Shown here: positions 1 through 5,256 of the stretch, piece by piece
How positions within the stretch are numbered: position 1 is the stretch's first letter
How the letters are laid out: each line of letters starts with the position of its first letter
Origin: JBHHYU01 sp046757725
Lineage (GTDB): Bacteria > Desulfobacterota > Binatia > UBA9968
DNA: 5,256 bases
Reading direction: 5' to 3'
Assembly: GCA_046757725.1 (NCBI GenBank)
Contig: JBHHYU010000156.1
Span: forward strand, 1 to 5,256
Made by a program: the position numbers and the translations under genes
The notes under the pieces: generated by a model
What the model saw: only the letters and a program-made list of their open reading frames with translations
The model's database searches: none
Told to the model about the DNA's origin: nothing

Positions 1-60
1 TGCTCCGAAGAGAGGGCGACGTCGAGCCGTGATCGCGCTCGTCACTGGTGCTCGGTGTCG
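1..60 (+). repeat. Outer repeat, left copy (inverted partner at 5179-5232)
   Basis: Positions 2-60 align with the reverse complement of 5179-5232: 48 of 53 aligned positions are identical by hand alignment, with one 1-base gap and one 6-base gap. The best block is GTGCTCGGTGTCG at the inner edge. The 6-base difference (extra GCGCTC here) falls inside the loop of a conserved GTGA...TCAC pair. Position 1 is the window edge, so this copy may extend further left. Confidence 0.8.
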
Positions 61-85
61 AACACAAAGTTCGATCACGAGCCAC
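48..85. other. Strong stem-loop downstream of spoVR
   Basis: TCGAAC (58-63) and GTTCGA (69-74) pair perfectly around the 5-base loop ACAAA. The stem continues with GTG (55-57) to CAC (76-78), GCTC (50-53) to GAGC (79-82), and GT to AC at the base, with single-base bulges, making about 15 base pairs. It overlaps the inner end of the left repeat and lies about 70 bases beyond the spoVR stop. It could protect the operon's 3' end or aid termination, but no U-run follows. Confidence 0.5.
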
Positions 86-156
86 GAAATGGGGTCCCAC
101 TGAGGAACCACACTTTTCACGGACGGGCTGTTCCGAATCTCTGTCCCTAGAACTTA

Positions 157-1590
157 TTAATGGAGGGGTTTAATCGTCAGTTTGTCATCTGAAAAGCATA
201 GCAGAGATTTTCTCTCATTGATCACGGTTTCCAACATCACCTCTCGTCCCCAGAGCCGGTGCAGATACTGTAGCGTCTTCTCGGCGTATTCCAGGTGGAG
301 GTCCCTTCCGTCATGGTGATGGCGCACCAGGAGGACGCGGTTTTTATCATAATCCGCATCCTCTATCTTGATCACAGGGATCGTCCCCATGCCCACATTG
401 CGGATCAGGGTCTCTTTGATCTCCCGCCAGTTCTCCTTATCGGCGACTCGACTGATGATCCGCTCGTTACCTTGGATCTGATGTTCAAAGAGATTGAGTT
501 CCCGTACCAACTCCTCGGTGAGATAACGCCGCAGAAAGGAACCATCCCTTTCCACCTCCCGCGCTTCAAATATCTTGTCCCTGCCGCTTTTCTTCCTTCG
601 GCCGAATTCTTTTTCCTCTTCCGCTGTTGGCTCGTCCCAGCGCTTCTCTATAGCTTCCCATATTTTGAATCCCAGGTGATAAGGGTTAATCCCTCCCGGC
701 ATGGGCCTCAAAACTTGATTATGTCGAACCATGAATTCCATTTGCATCCCCTGGGACAGATCCAATGCTTCCAAGACGCGCTTGTGCCACAGGCTGGCCC
801 AGCCCTCATTCATGATCTTTGTTGCGATCTGTGGAATGAAATACTGTGTCTCCTCATGGACGATGGTGAGAAGATCTTTCTCCCAGTCACTGAGATGCGC
901 GTTGTGGTCTCGGATGAAGAGTAGCATGTCCTCCTCCGGATAAAGAGGAACTTTGTTTAGATCCGGCGCCGGCGCCTCCCGGCGCCGATGAACGGATTGA
1001 AACGGGTCGGCCCGTGGCTTGGATTCCTCGATGCGTCGCTCCTTTTCCTCTTGCGTGGTCTGTTTGCGAACGGCAAGGTTCCGCCGGCACTGGAAAGCGA
1101 GGGCGTGGGCCGCATCTAAAATCCACTCGACCTTTTCCAGACCGATGCTCGGATCCTCCACGTACCTGCGGATACGGTCCGCATGGGTCTTAAAGGTTTC
1201 CAGGGTGAACTCGGAGCGAATAGGCTTGAAGTTGAAGTTGTTTCTGAAAAAGTCGTTGTGCCCATAAACGTGGGCGATCGTGAGCACCTGCAGGAGCAAA
1301 CTGTTATCCTGAACCAGATAGGCTATGCAGGGATCAGAGTTGATCACCATCTCATAGGGAAGACCGCTGATACCGTAGTCGTAAAGAGTTTTTAGTTTTT
1401 CATAGCTTTTACCATAGGACCAGTGGGGATAGTGGGAGGGCATGCCGGAATAGGCCATGTATCCCAGCATCTGTTCGTGATCGCAGAGCTCAAATTCCTG
1501 AGGATAGGGGTTTAGGCCGAACCGCTCCACTTGGGTAAGGATGCGCTCGTTCCACCTCTTTAAGTCCTCAATGGTGTAAAACTCCGCCAT
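157..1590 (-). CDS. spoVR: SpoVR family protein
   Basis: A 477-residue cytoplasmic protein with no signal peptide or membrane segment, close in length to Bacillus SpoVR and E. coli YcgB (roughly 470-510). Family hallmarks seen: an N-terminal block with NPYPQEFE (27-34) and SGMPSHYPHWSYGK (48-61), HVYGHNDFF (107-115), HEETQYFIPQ (245-254), MNEGWASLWH (260-269), NPYHLGFKIWE (302-312), and a C-terminal domain with HHHDGRDLHLEYA (424-436). A charged, probably flexible stretch (about 172-215) separates the first two blocks. Family members are needed for normal spore cortex formation in Bacillus, but the biochemical activity is unknown; clustered His/Glu residues make metal binding plausible (inference). 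The gene is last in the operon, 12 bases after the yeaH stop, so translational coupling is likely. The ATG is preceded by GGGGAG only two bases away, closer than ideal. It ends in tandem TAA TAA. The family call is very secure. Confidence 0.96.
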   Translation of the reverse strand: MAEFYTIEDLKRWNERILTQVERFGLNPYPQEFELCDHEQMLGYMAYSGMPSHYPHWSYGKSYEKLKTLYDYGISGLPYEMVINSDPCIAYLVQDNSLLLQVLTIAHVYGHNDFFRNNFNFKPIRSEFTLETFKTHADRIRRYVEDPSIGLEKVEWILDAAHALAFQCRRNLAVRKQTTQEEKERRIEESKPRADPFQSVHRRREAPAPDLNKVPLYPEEDMLLFIRDHNAHLSDWEKDLLTIVHEETQYFIPQIATKIMNEGWASLWHKRVLEALDLSQGMQMEFMVRHNQVLRPMPGGINPYHLGFKIWEAIEKRWDEPTAEEEKEFGRRKKSGRDKIFEAREVERDGSFLRRYLTEELVRELNLFEHQIQGNERIISRVADKENWREIKETLIRNVGMGTIPVIKIEDADYDKNRVLLVRHHHDGRDLHLEYAEKTLQYLHRLWGREVMLETVINERKSLLCFSDDKLTIKPLH

Positions 1591-1602
1591 GGCTCCCCGT
1601 GA

Positions 1603-2784
1603 TTACGCGGATTCTTCACGACCCCGGTCTTTGGTCAGAAAGCCTTTGAAGGAAGGCCAGATGTCCTCTTTGCCCTGGATTTGGACGGTTTGGAAGTTAT
1701 CCGCTTGAAGCTGGGCGAAGAAATGGATCATGCTGCCGCCGTAATAGCCGGAACCCAAGGGTTTGATCTCTCCATAACCGAACAGGTTGGCGATCTCGGT
1801 GATCTTCTGAGCGGATTGAAGAGCCGCCGGGTTATCGGATTCGAAGTTGTCGCCGTCGGAGCAATGGAAGACATAGATATTCCACAGGGAGGGATGGTAT
1901 CTCTGTTGCATGATTTCCAACGCCTTCCGGTACCCTGAGGAAATAAAGGTCCCGCCTGACTCCCCCTTGTGAAAGAACTCCTCCTCGCTGACCTCGCGGG
2001 CCTCCGTATGATGCGCGATAAAGACGATCTCTACATTCTGGTACTTGGTACAGAGAAAACGGTAAAGCAGAAAAAAGAAGCTCCTTGCCAGATACTTTTT
2101 CATGGTATCCATGGACCCGGAGGTATCCATGAGGCAGAAAACCACGGCGTTGGATTCCCGTCGGACTTTCGTGTCCATGTGACGATAGGTAAGATCGTCC
2201 CTGTGAAAAGGAAAGCGTGGGCGATCGGAGCTTTCAAGTTCTACATGGTGCGAGGCCGTCTTGCGCTTCAGCCGGGAGAGAGCCGTTCGTCTCTTGTCCA
2301 ACCGTACGCGGACTCCCGTCCTGCGGTATCCTTTCCGGCGAAGTTTGTCTTCGATCTCGATCTTCCTTAGTTGTTTTTTTTCCAGGAGGGGTAGCTCCAG
2401 ATCCTCGAACATGATGTCAACGAGCTCTTCCAGGGTCAGCTCCGTTTCGTAGTAGTCGACACCCGGCTGATCCCCTGCCTGTTGAACCGCCGCGCCTTTC
2501 TCCCCCTTGCCGATCACTTGACCGGCCTGTAGATCCTCGCCCGTGCCTTGGCTCACTCCCGGGTTGTTTTCGCCATAGACGAACCGGTACTCTTTGATAC
2601 CTCGGATGGGTACCTTGATGATCCGGCTGCGATCTTTCCCGATAATCGACTCTTCAGCGATGATGTCCGAAATGTTTTCACGGATGGCCTGGCGCACCTT
2701 CTGCCGGTGGCGCAGGCGGTCTCCCGCGCTACGGTCACTCCGTTGAGCAGAGGATGGTTGGTAAGAACGGAAGATAGTTTCCAT
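1603..2784 (-). CDS. yhbH: YeaH/YhbH family protein (DUF444) with VWA domain
   Basis: A soluble protein of 393 residues from the chosen ATG, or 404 from a GTG at 2817; Bacillus YhbH is about 390 and E. coli YeaH about 430. Numbering from the GTG: a basic N-terminus with RHRQKVRQAIRENI (37-50), IIKVPIRGIKEYRF (66-79), a Gly/Gln-rich linker (83-120), an acidic helix (124-145), a strongly basic stretch (150-191), then a VWA-like domain. The MIDAS motif is intact: DTSGSM (231-236), a Thr in GGT (288-290) and Asp in SDGDN (320-324). AHHTEAREVSEEEFFHKGESGGT closely resembles YhbH. The ATG is preferred because METIFRSYQ looks like the family N-terminus and the extra 11 residues do not; neither start has a clear Shine-Dalgarno. 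VWA proteins beside AAA+ ATPases usually act as adaptors, so partnership with PrkA is the natural inference. The role is linked to stress or sporulation but undefined. The family call is secure; the exact start is not. Confidence 0.95.
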   Translation of the reverse strand: METIFRSYQPSSAQRSDRSAGDRLRHRQKVRQAIRENISDIIAEESIIGKDRSRIIKVPIRGIKEYRFVYGENNPGVSQGTGEDLQAGQVIGKGEKGAAVQQAGDQPGVDYYETELTLEELVDIMFEDLELPLLEKKQLRKIEIEDKLRRKGYRRTGVRVRLDKRRTALSRLKRKTASHHVELESSDRPRFPFHRDDLTYRHMDTKVRRESNAVVFCLMDTSGSMDTMKKYLARSFFFLLYRFLCTKYQNVEIVFIAHHTEAREVSEEEFFHKGESGGTFISSGYRKALEIMQQRYHPSLWNIYVFHCSDGDNFESDNPAALQSAQKITEIANLFGYGEIKPLGSGYYGGSMIHFFAQLQADNFQTVQIQGKEDIWPSFKGFLTKDRGREESA

Positions 2785-2817
2785 CGCTTTAGCGAGAAGG
2801 CCGGGAAGCCCGGACAC
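2785..2817 (-). promoter_or_regulatory. yeaH translation start region with two mini-hairpins and no clear Shine-Dalgarno
   Basis: Between the possible GTG start (2815-2817) and the preferred ATG (2782-2784) lie two short perfect hairpins: CCGGG-aag-CCCGG on the plus strand (2801-2813), and TCGC-taaa-GCGA in mRNA sense directly before the ATG. No purine-rich ribosome-binding site is visible ahead of either start. This leaves the start ambiguous and suggests initiation depends on coupling to prkA translation or on local RNA folding. Confidence 0.4.
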
Positions 2818-2841
2818 GGAAATACCGGGGTGCTAGGAAGT

Positions 2842-2890
2842 TAGGCGTCCGGGAACAGCTGCCGGCTTTCCGAGTTCCCGGTGTCGCCTA
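2842..2890 (-). other. Long imperfect stem-loop at the prkA/yeaH junction
   Basis: TAGGCG (2842-2847) pairs with CGCCTA (2885-2890), and CCGGGAAC (2849-2856) pairs with GTTCCCGG (2874-2881), giving 14 base pairs around a 1-by-3 internal loop and a 17-base apical loop. The outer right arm includes the prkA stop codon TAG (2888-2890). In mRNA sense no U-run follows (CGCCUAACUUCC), so it does not look like a Rho-independent terminator. A role in mRNA stability, processing or damping expression of the downstream genes is more likely (inference). Confidence 0.6.
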
Positions 2891-4822
2891 GTCCTTCCAC
2901 AGATTATTTGCTGCATACTTGAGCACCACGTCGACGCAGCTGGGGCAATAGCCGTTATTCAGGAGATTTTTGACCATGGCGTTATACTTGTCCGATTGAT
3001 CCTCATCACGGGTTCTAGCCTTAGTGATGATACGGCTCAAGTCGCGCACCGAGGTCATCAGTTTTTTCTCGATCGCCTCCTTGAGGGGTTCGTAGCTGCG
3101 GTAGTCGATCTTTTCTCCCCTGCGGTTGGCAGCCCACAGATAAGCGATGACCTCCTGGCGGAAACCGTCGGCCGCAGAGCCAATGATAGCGATTTGCTCC
3201 TCAATGGACTTCATGAAAGCCTCATCCGGGGCCAGCTCCTCATTGGTGTTTCGGTCTTTGACCTTACTCTTGTTCACGTACGCCTCGGCATGGTCCAGGT
3301 AATTCTGGAACAGGGACTCGGCCTGTTCGTGATACGAGTACACAAAGGCCTGGGTGATCTCTTTTTCCAGGATCTCCAGGTATTGCTTGTGCAGGGTGTC
3401 TTGTAGAAACTCCAGGTATTGCTTGCGGGTATCGTCCGGCAGATCCGCCTCCTTGGTCATGTGGATCAGGGCCTCCCGGACATTGATGGGATTGATGCAA
3501 TTGCCTTCGGTATTGTCCGAAAGCGCATTGTCCAAGGCCTTCATGATAAAACGCGTGGAGATCCCCGTCATGCCCTCCCGTTTAGTCGCTTCACGCAGCT
3601 CCTCCACATCCACCCTCTTCGTCTTTCCCTTCTCCACCACCTCTTCGCCGTTGTAGAGTTTCAACTTGGTGATCAGGTCGCACTTGTTTGTCGGTTCCAA
3701 TCTGGAGAGGATGGCAAACATGGAAGCCACCTCGAGGGTATGAGGGGCCACGTGGGCATGAAAATCGGAGTTGCGGATAATCTTCCGGTAGATCTTGACC
3801 TCCTCGGACAGTCTCAAGTTATAAGAGACCTTGACCACGACAATCCGGTCCAGGATGGCCTCATTGGTATGGTCGGACTTGAACCTCTGCCACTCGGCTT
3901 CGTTGGAGTGTGCGACAATGACCGTATCCACATAGACCAGGCCATGGCGGCCCGGGGCCGGAATCACCTTCTCCTGCGTCGCCGTGATCATGCAGTGCAG
4001 GTATTCGATCTCGTTTTTAAAGACCTCAATGAACTCCACCACCCCACGGTTGCCGATGTCGAGGGCCCCGTTGAGCTCGAGCACCCGCGGGTCCCCTTCC
4101 GAATAGAGATCCAGCTTGGAGATATCTTCACTGCCGATAAGGACAGAGGTGTCCTGGTTGTTGGGATCCACCGGGGTGACCACCGCGAGACCTACCCGAC
4201 CCCGTTTCGAAAACTCCGTGGTGGCTACCGGAAACTCTTCGTAGCGGCCGTTGAAGTCTCTACTGAGCCGATATCGGCACGCCGGACAGAGATCTCCTTC
4301 AATGTGGACACCGAGCATCTTCTCGAATTCTTTCCGCAGTTGGCGTGGAATCAGGTGGAGGGGCTCTTCGAACATGGGACAGCCTTCGATGGCGTAGAAT
4401 GGTTCATTCTCCTCCAGACCCCGATGCAGCTTTTCTATGAGAGAGCTTTTTCCGGATCCCACCGGTCCCATGAGATAGAGCACCTGGCGGCTCTCTTCCC
4501 CCTTCAGAGAGGCGGCATGAAAATAGCGCACAATCTGTCCAATGGCCTTTTCGATGCCGAAGAATTCGTCGGCGAAGAAGTTATAAACTTTGATCGACTG
4601 TTCTTTGTACGTTCTCTTGATGCGCGCATCATCGGTATCTTGAAGATCCCGGACACCGGCTCTGCGGATCATGTCGTAGATACGGGCATGGGCCAGCTTG
4701 ACTACGGAGGGATCTTCCTTGACCTTTTCCAGATAGGCCAGGAAGTTCCCCTTCCAGGATTTCACGTGGTGGAGGTCCCGGTCCTTTTTTATAAGGGTCT
4801 CAAATTCTCTATTATTATCCAT
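2888..4822 (-). CDS. prkA: PrkA family AAA+ ATPase / serine protein kinase
   Basis: First gene of the operon; 644 residues from the ATG, matching the usual family length (about 630-645). Domains: a helical N-terminus (1-85); a AAA+ core with Walker A GPVGSGKS (119-126), a Walker B-like acidic strand near VVEFIEVFK (261-269), a sensor-type Asn in VIVAHSNEAEW (301-311) and an arginine-finger-like ILDR (323-326); then a helical C-terminal PrkA domain, ending in GYCPSC (624-629). CPACRYRL (179-186) sits in the middle of the ATPase core. PrkA/YeaG has been described as a serine kinase, and more recently as an ATP-dependent protease in Bacillus; activity cannot be decided from sequence. A TTG at 4876 would add 18 residues, but the ATG has AAAGGAGG ten bases upstream while the TTG has nothing comparable. 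Starvation and general stress control is known in E. coli; no promoter is evident here. No membrane segments. Very secure family call. Confidence 0.97.
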   Translation of the reverse strand: MDNNREFETLIKKDRDLHHVKSWKGNFLAYLEKVKEDPSVVKLAHARIYDMIRRAGVRDLQDTDDARIKRTYKEQSIKVYNFFADEFFGIEKAIGQIVRYFHAASLKGEESRQVLYLMGPVGSGKSSLIEKLHRGLEENEPFYAIEGCPMFEEPLHLIPRQLRKEFEKMLGVHIEGDLCPACRYRLSRDFNGRYEEFPVATTEFSKRGRVGLAVVTPVDPNNQDTSVLIGSEDISKLDLYSEGDPRVLELNGALDIGNRGVVEFIEVFKNEIEYLHCMITATQEKVIPAPGRHGLVYVDTVIVAHSNEAEWQRFKSDHTNEAILDRIVVVKVSYNLRLSEEVKIYRKIIRNSDFHAHVAPHTLEVASMFAILSRLEPTNKCDLITKLKLYNGEEVVEKGKTKRVDVEELREATKREGMTGISTRFIMKALDNALSDNTEGNCINPINVREALIHMTKEADLPDDTRKQYLEFLQDTLHKQYLEILEKEITQAFVYSYHEQAESLFQNYLDHAEAYVNKSKVKDRNTNEELAPDEAFMKSIEEQIAIIGSAADGFRQEVIAYLWAANRRGEKIDYRSYEPLKEAIEKKLMTSVRDLSRIITKARTRDEDQSDKYNAMVKNLLNNGYCPSCVDVVLKYAANNLWKD

Positions 4823-4832
4823 TTCGGCGATG

Positions 4833-4840
4833 CCTCCTTT
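4833..4840 (-). promoter_or_regulatory. Shine-Dalgarno sequence of prkA, within a small hairpin
   Basis: Reading the minus strand, AAAGGAGG lies ten bases before the ATG at 4822, and it decides this start over the in-frame TTG at 4876. The core is part of a perfect CTCC-GAAA-GGAG hairpin (4834-4845), whose loop has the stable GNRA form. The ribosome-binding site could therefore be partly masked in the mRNA. The stem is only four base pairs, so regulation is possible but unproven. Confidence 0.75.
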
Positions 4841-5125
4841 CGGAGCGATTTCCGACTGCAAGGACGGTTTGGACAAGTTTTAGGAATAGTTTGGACCGGG
4901 ATGGGCAAGTGGTCGTTTTTTTCACCCATGAAAAACACTAGGGGTACGCTTGCCGATTTCGTTTTTTATTTTTGAAAGCGAGGCAAGGAAGCAGGCATGG
5001 AATGGTATGGAACCAAGGTTGGACCAGCAGCTTTTTAGGGCCTGCACGCGACCTCCTGAAAATTCTCGCCGGCTCGCATCGAGGGCTCTGTCCATTTACC
5101 CGCTTACTGTCTCTATTGAACCGCT

Positions 5126-5162
5126 AAACGAACTCAAAGTCAAGAAGATTTGAGTTCAGTTT
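5126..5162. other. 13-bp stem-loop upstream of the operon
   Basis: GAACTCAAA (5130-5138) pairs perfectly with TTTGAGTTC (5149-5157) around a 10-base loop. AAAC (5126-5129) and GTTT (5159-5162) extend the stem across a single bulged A at 5158. It is A/T-rich in the upper stem and has no adjacent T-run on either strand, so a classic terminator is unlikely. It may be an operator-like palindrome, the leader of the operon mRNA, or part of the neighbouring repeat region. It lies about 300 bases upstream of prkA. Confidence 0.5.
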
Positions 5163-5178
5163 GTTGCCGCTTCGCTTC

Positions 5179-5232
5179 CGACACCGAGCACGAGTGACGA
5201 TCACGGTTCGACGCCTCCCTTCTCTTCAGAGC
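5179..5232 (-). repeat. Outer repeat, right copy (inverted partner at 2-60)
   Basis: Read on the minus strand, this matches the left copy from GCTCTGAAGAGA through to GTGCTCGGTGTCG. Similarity stops at both edges as far as can be tested: inward of 5179 the sequence (CGGAAGCGAAGCGG on the minus strand) no longer resembles the bases after 60. The geometry, outer ends facing out, is that of terminal inverted repeats. Two independent insertions of a dispersed intergenic repeat would look the same. Confidence 0.8.
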
Positions 5233-5256
5233 CTACGCCCTGCGCCTAACCGGAAC

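Larger units (their letters stand above)
1..156. other. Non-coding region downstream of spoVR
   Basis: No gene is visible. It holds the left repeat copy and the stem-loop at 48-85. Next to the operon end is a weak hairpin at 93-109 (GGTCCC/GGAACC with one G-U pair in mRNA sense). No canonical Rho-independent terminator follows spoVR within the window, so transcription may end by another route or run on leftward. Confidence 0.55.
4823..5256. other. Non-coding region upstream of prkA
   Basis: About 430 bases with no credible gene; the short plus-strand frames here have no ribosome-binding site or recognisable product. It contains the prkA Shine-Dalgarno, a weak stem CTTGCC/GGCAAG (4949-4987) enclosing A/T-rich sequence, the stem-loop at 5126-5162 and the right repeat copy. 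The operon promoter must lie here or further right, probably in or near the A/T-rich stretch 4925-4978, but I found no convincing -35/-10 pair or -24/-12 sigma-54 element on the minus strand. Confidence 0.6.

Noticed and set aside
93..109. Candidate terminator hairpin after spoVR
   Set aside because: Only six base pairs including a G-U pair, and it is followed by CCAUUUCG with no U-run; too weak to call.
295..924. Plus-strand open frame of 209 codons antisense to spoVR
   Set aside because: It lies on the same codon grid as spoVR and is a complement shadow; the spoVR frame has all family motifs.
1969..2370. Plus-strand open frame antisense to yeaH
   Set aside because: Same-grid shadow of the VWA-domain gene, with no independent support.
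4823..4876. N-terminal extension of PrkA from a TTG start
   Set aside because: The extension would read through the strong Shine-Dalgarno of the downstream ATG, has no ribosome-binding site of its own and would make the protein longer than usual for the family.
3419..4975. Very long plus-strand open frame (518 codons) antisense to prkA
   Set aside because: It shares the exact codon grid of prkA, so it stays open simply because prkA avoids TTA, CTA and TCA codons over this stretch. Its translation resembles no protein I recognise and it has no good ribosome-binding site, whereas the minus-strand product is unmistakable PrkA.
4949..4987. CTTGCC/GGCAAG stem with inner TTTC/GAAA pairing in the prkA upstream region
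   Set aside because: The loop and internal mismatches are large compared with the paired bases, so chance pairing in A/T-rich sequence is likely.
4846..5000. Possible sigma-70 or sigma-54 promoter for prkA
   Set aside because: TTGCCC followed by TATTCC has a 14-base spacer and poor -10 agreement, and no GG-N10-GC element was found; none is good enough to annotate.
4950..5153. Possible small plus-strand protein (67 codons) upstream of prkA
   Set aside because: It starts inside an A/T-rich stretch with no Shine-Dalgarno, has no recognisable domain and runs into the stem-loop at 5126-5162. It looks like a chance frame.

Overview
This 5.3 kb window is almost filled by one three-gene operon on the minus strand, read from right to left: prkA, a yeaH/yhbH-type gene (DUF444), and a spoVR-family gene. 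All three frames are intact. A fairly balanced base composition, Shine-Dalgarno-type initiation and YhbH/SpoVR sequences of a deltaproteobacterial flavour (judged from memory, not by a search) suggest a free-living Gram-negative bacterium. The spoVR gene alone is not evidence of endospore formation, because this cluster is widespread in non-sporulating bacteria.

Layout, right to left. Positions 4823-5256 are non-coding: an outer repeat copy (5179-5232), a 13-bp stem-loop (5126-5162), a stretch with no recognisable feature, and a good Shine-Dalgarno sequence just ahead of prkA. prkA (2888-4822) encodes an AAA+ P-loop ATPase/serine kinase-type protein of 644 residues. Its stop codon lies inside a long inverted repeat (2842-2890) that fills most of the gap to yeaH. 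yeaH/yhbH (1603-2784, possibly from 2817) encodes a protein with a C-terminal von Willebrand A (VWA) domain and an intact metal-binding MIDAS motif. After only 12 bases comes spoVR (157-1590), ending in tandem TAA stops. Positions 1-156 hold a second copy of the outer repeat and a strong stem-loop.

How the genes may work together. AAA+ ATPases paired with VWA proteins (RavA-ViaA, NorQ-NorD, MoxR systems) act as chaperone or remodelling machines. PrkA plus YeaH/YhbH has the same logic, and SpoVR is the third conserved partner. Members are linked to starvation or stationary-phase stress in enterobacteria and to sporulation in Bacillus, but the joint biochemical function is not settled.

The most unusual observations are non-coding. 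The operon is bracketed by two diverged copies of a ~54-59 bp sequence in inverted orientation (48 of 53 aligned positions identical by hand). In addition, prkA and yeaH each have stem-loops at or near their translation start or the gene junction, which could set differential expression of the three proteins.
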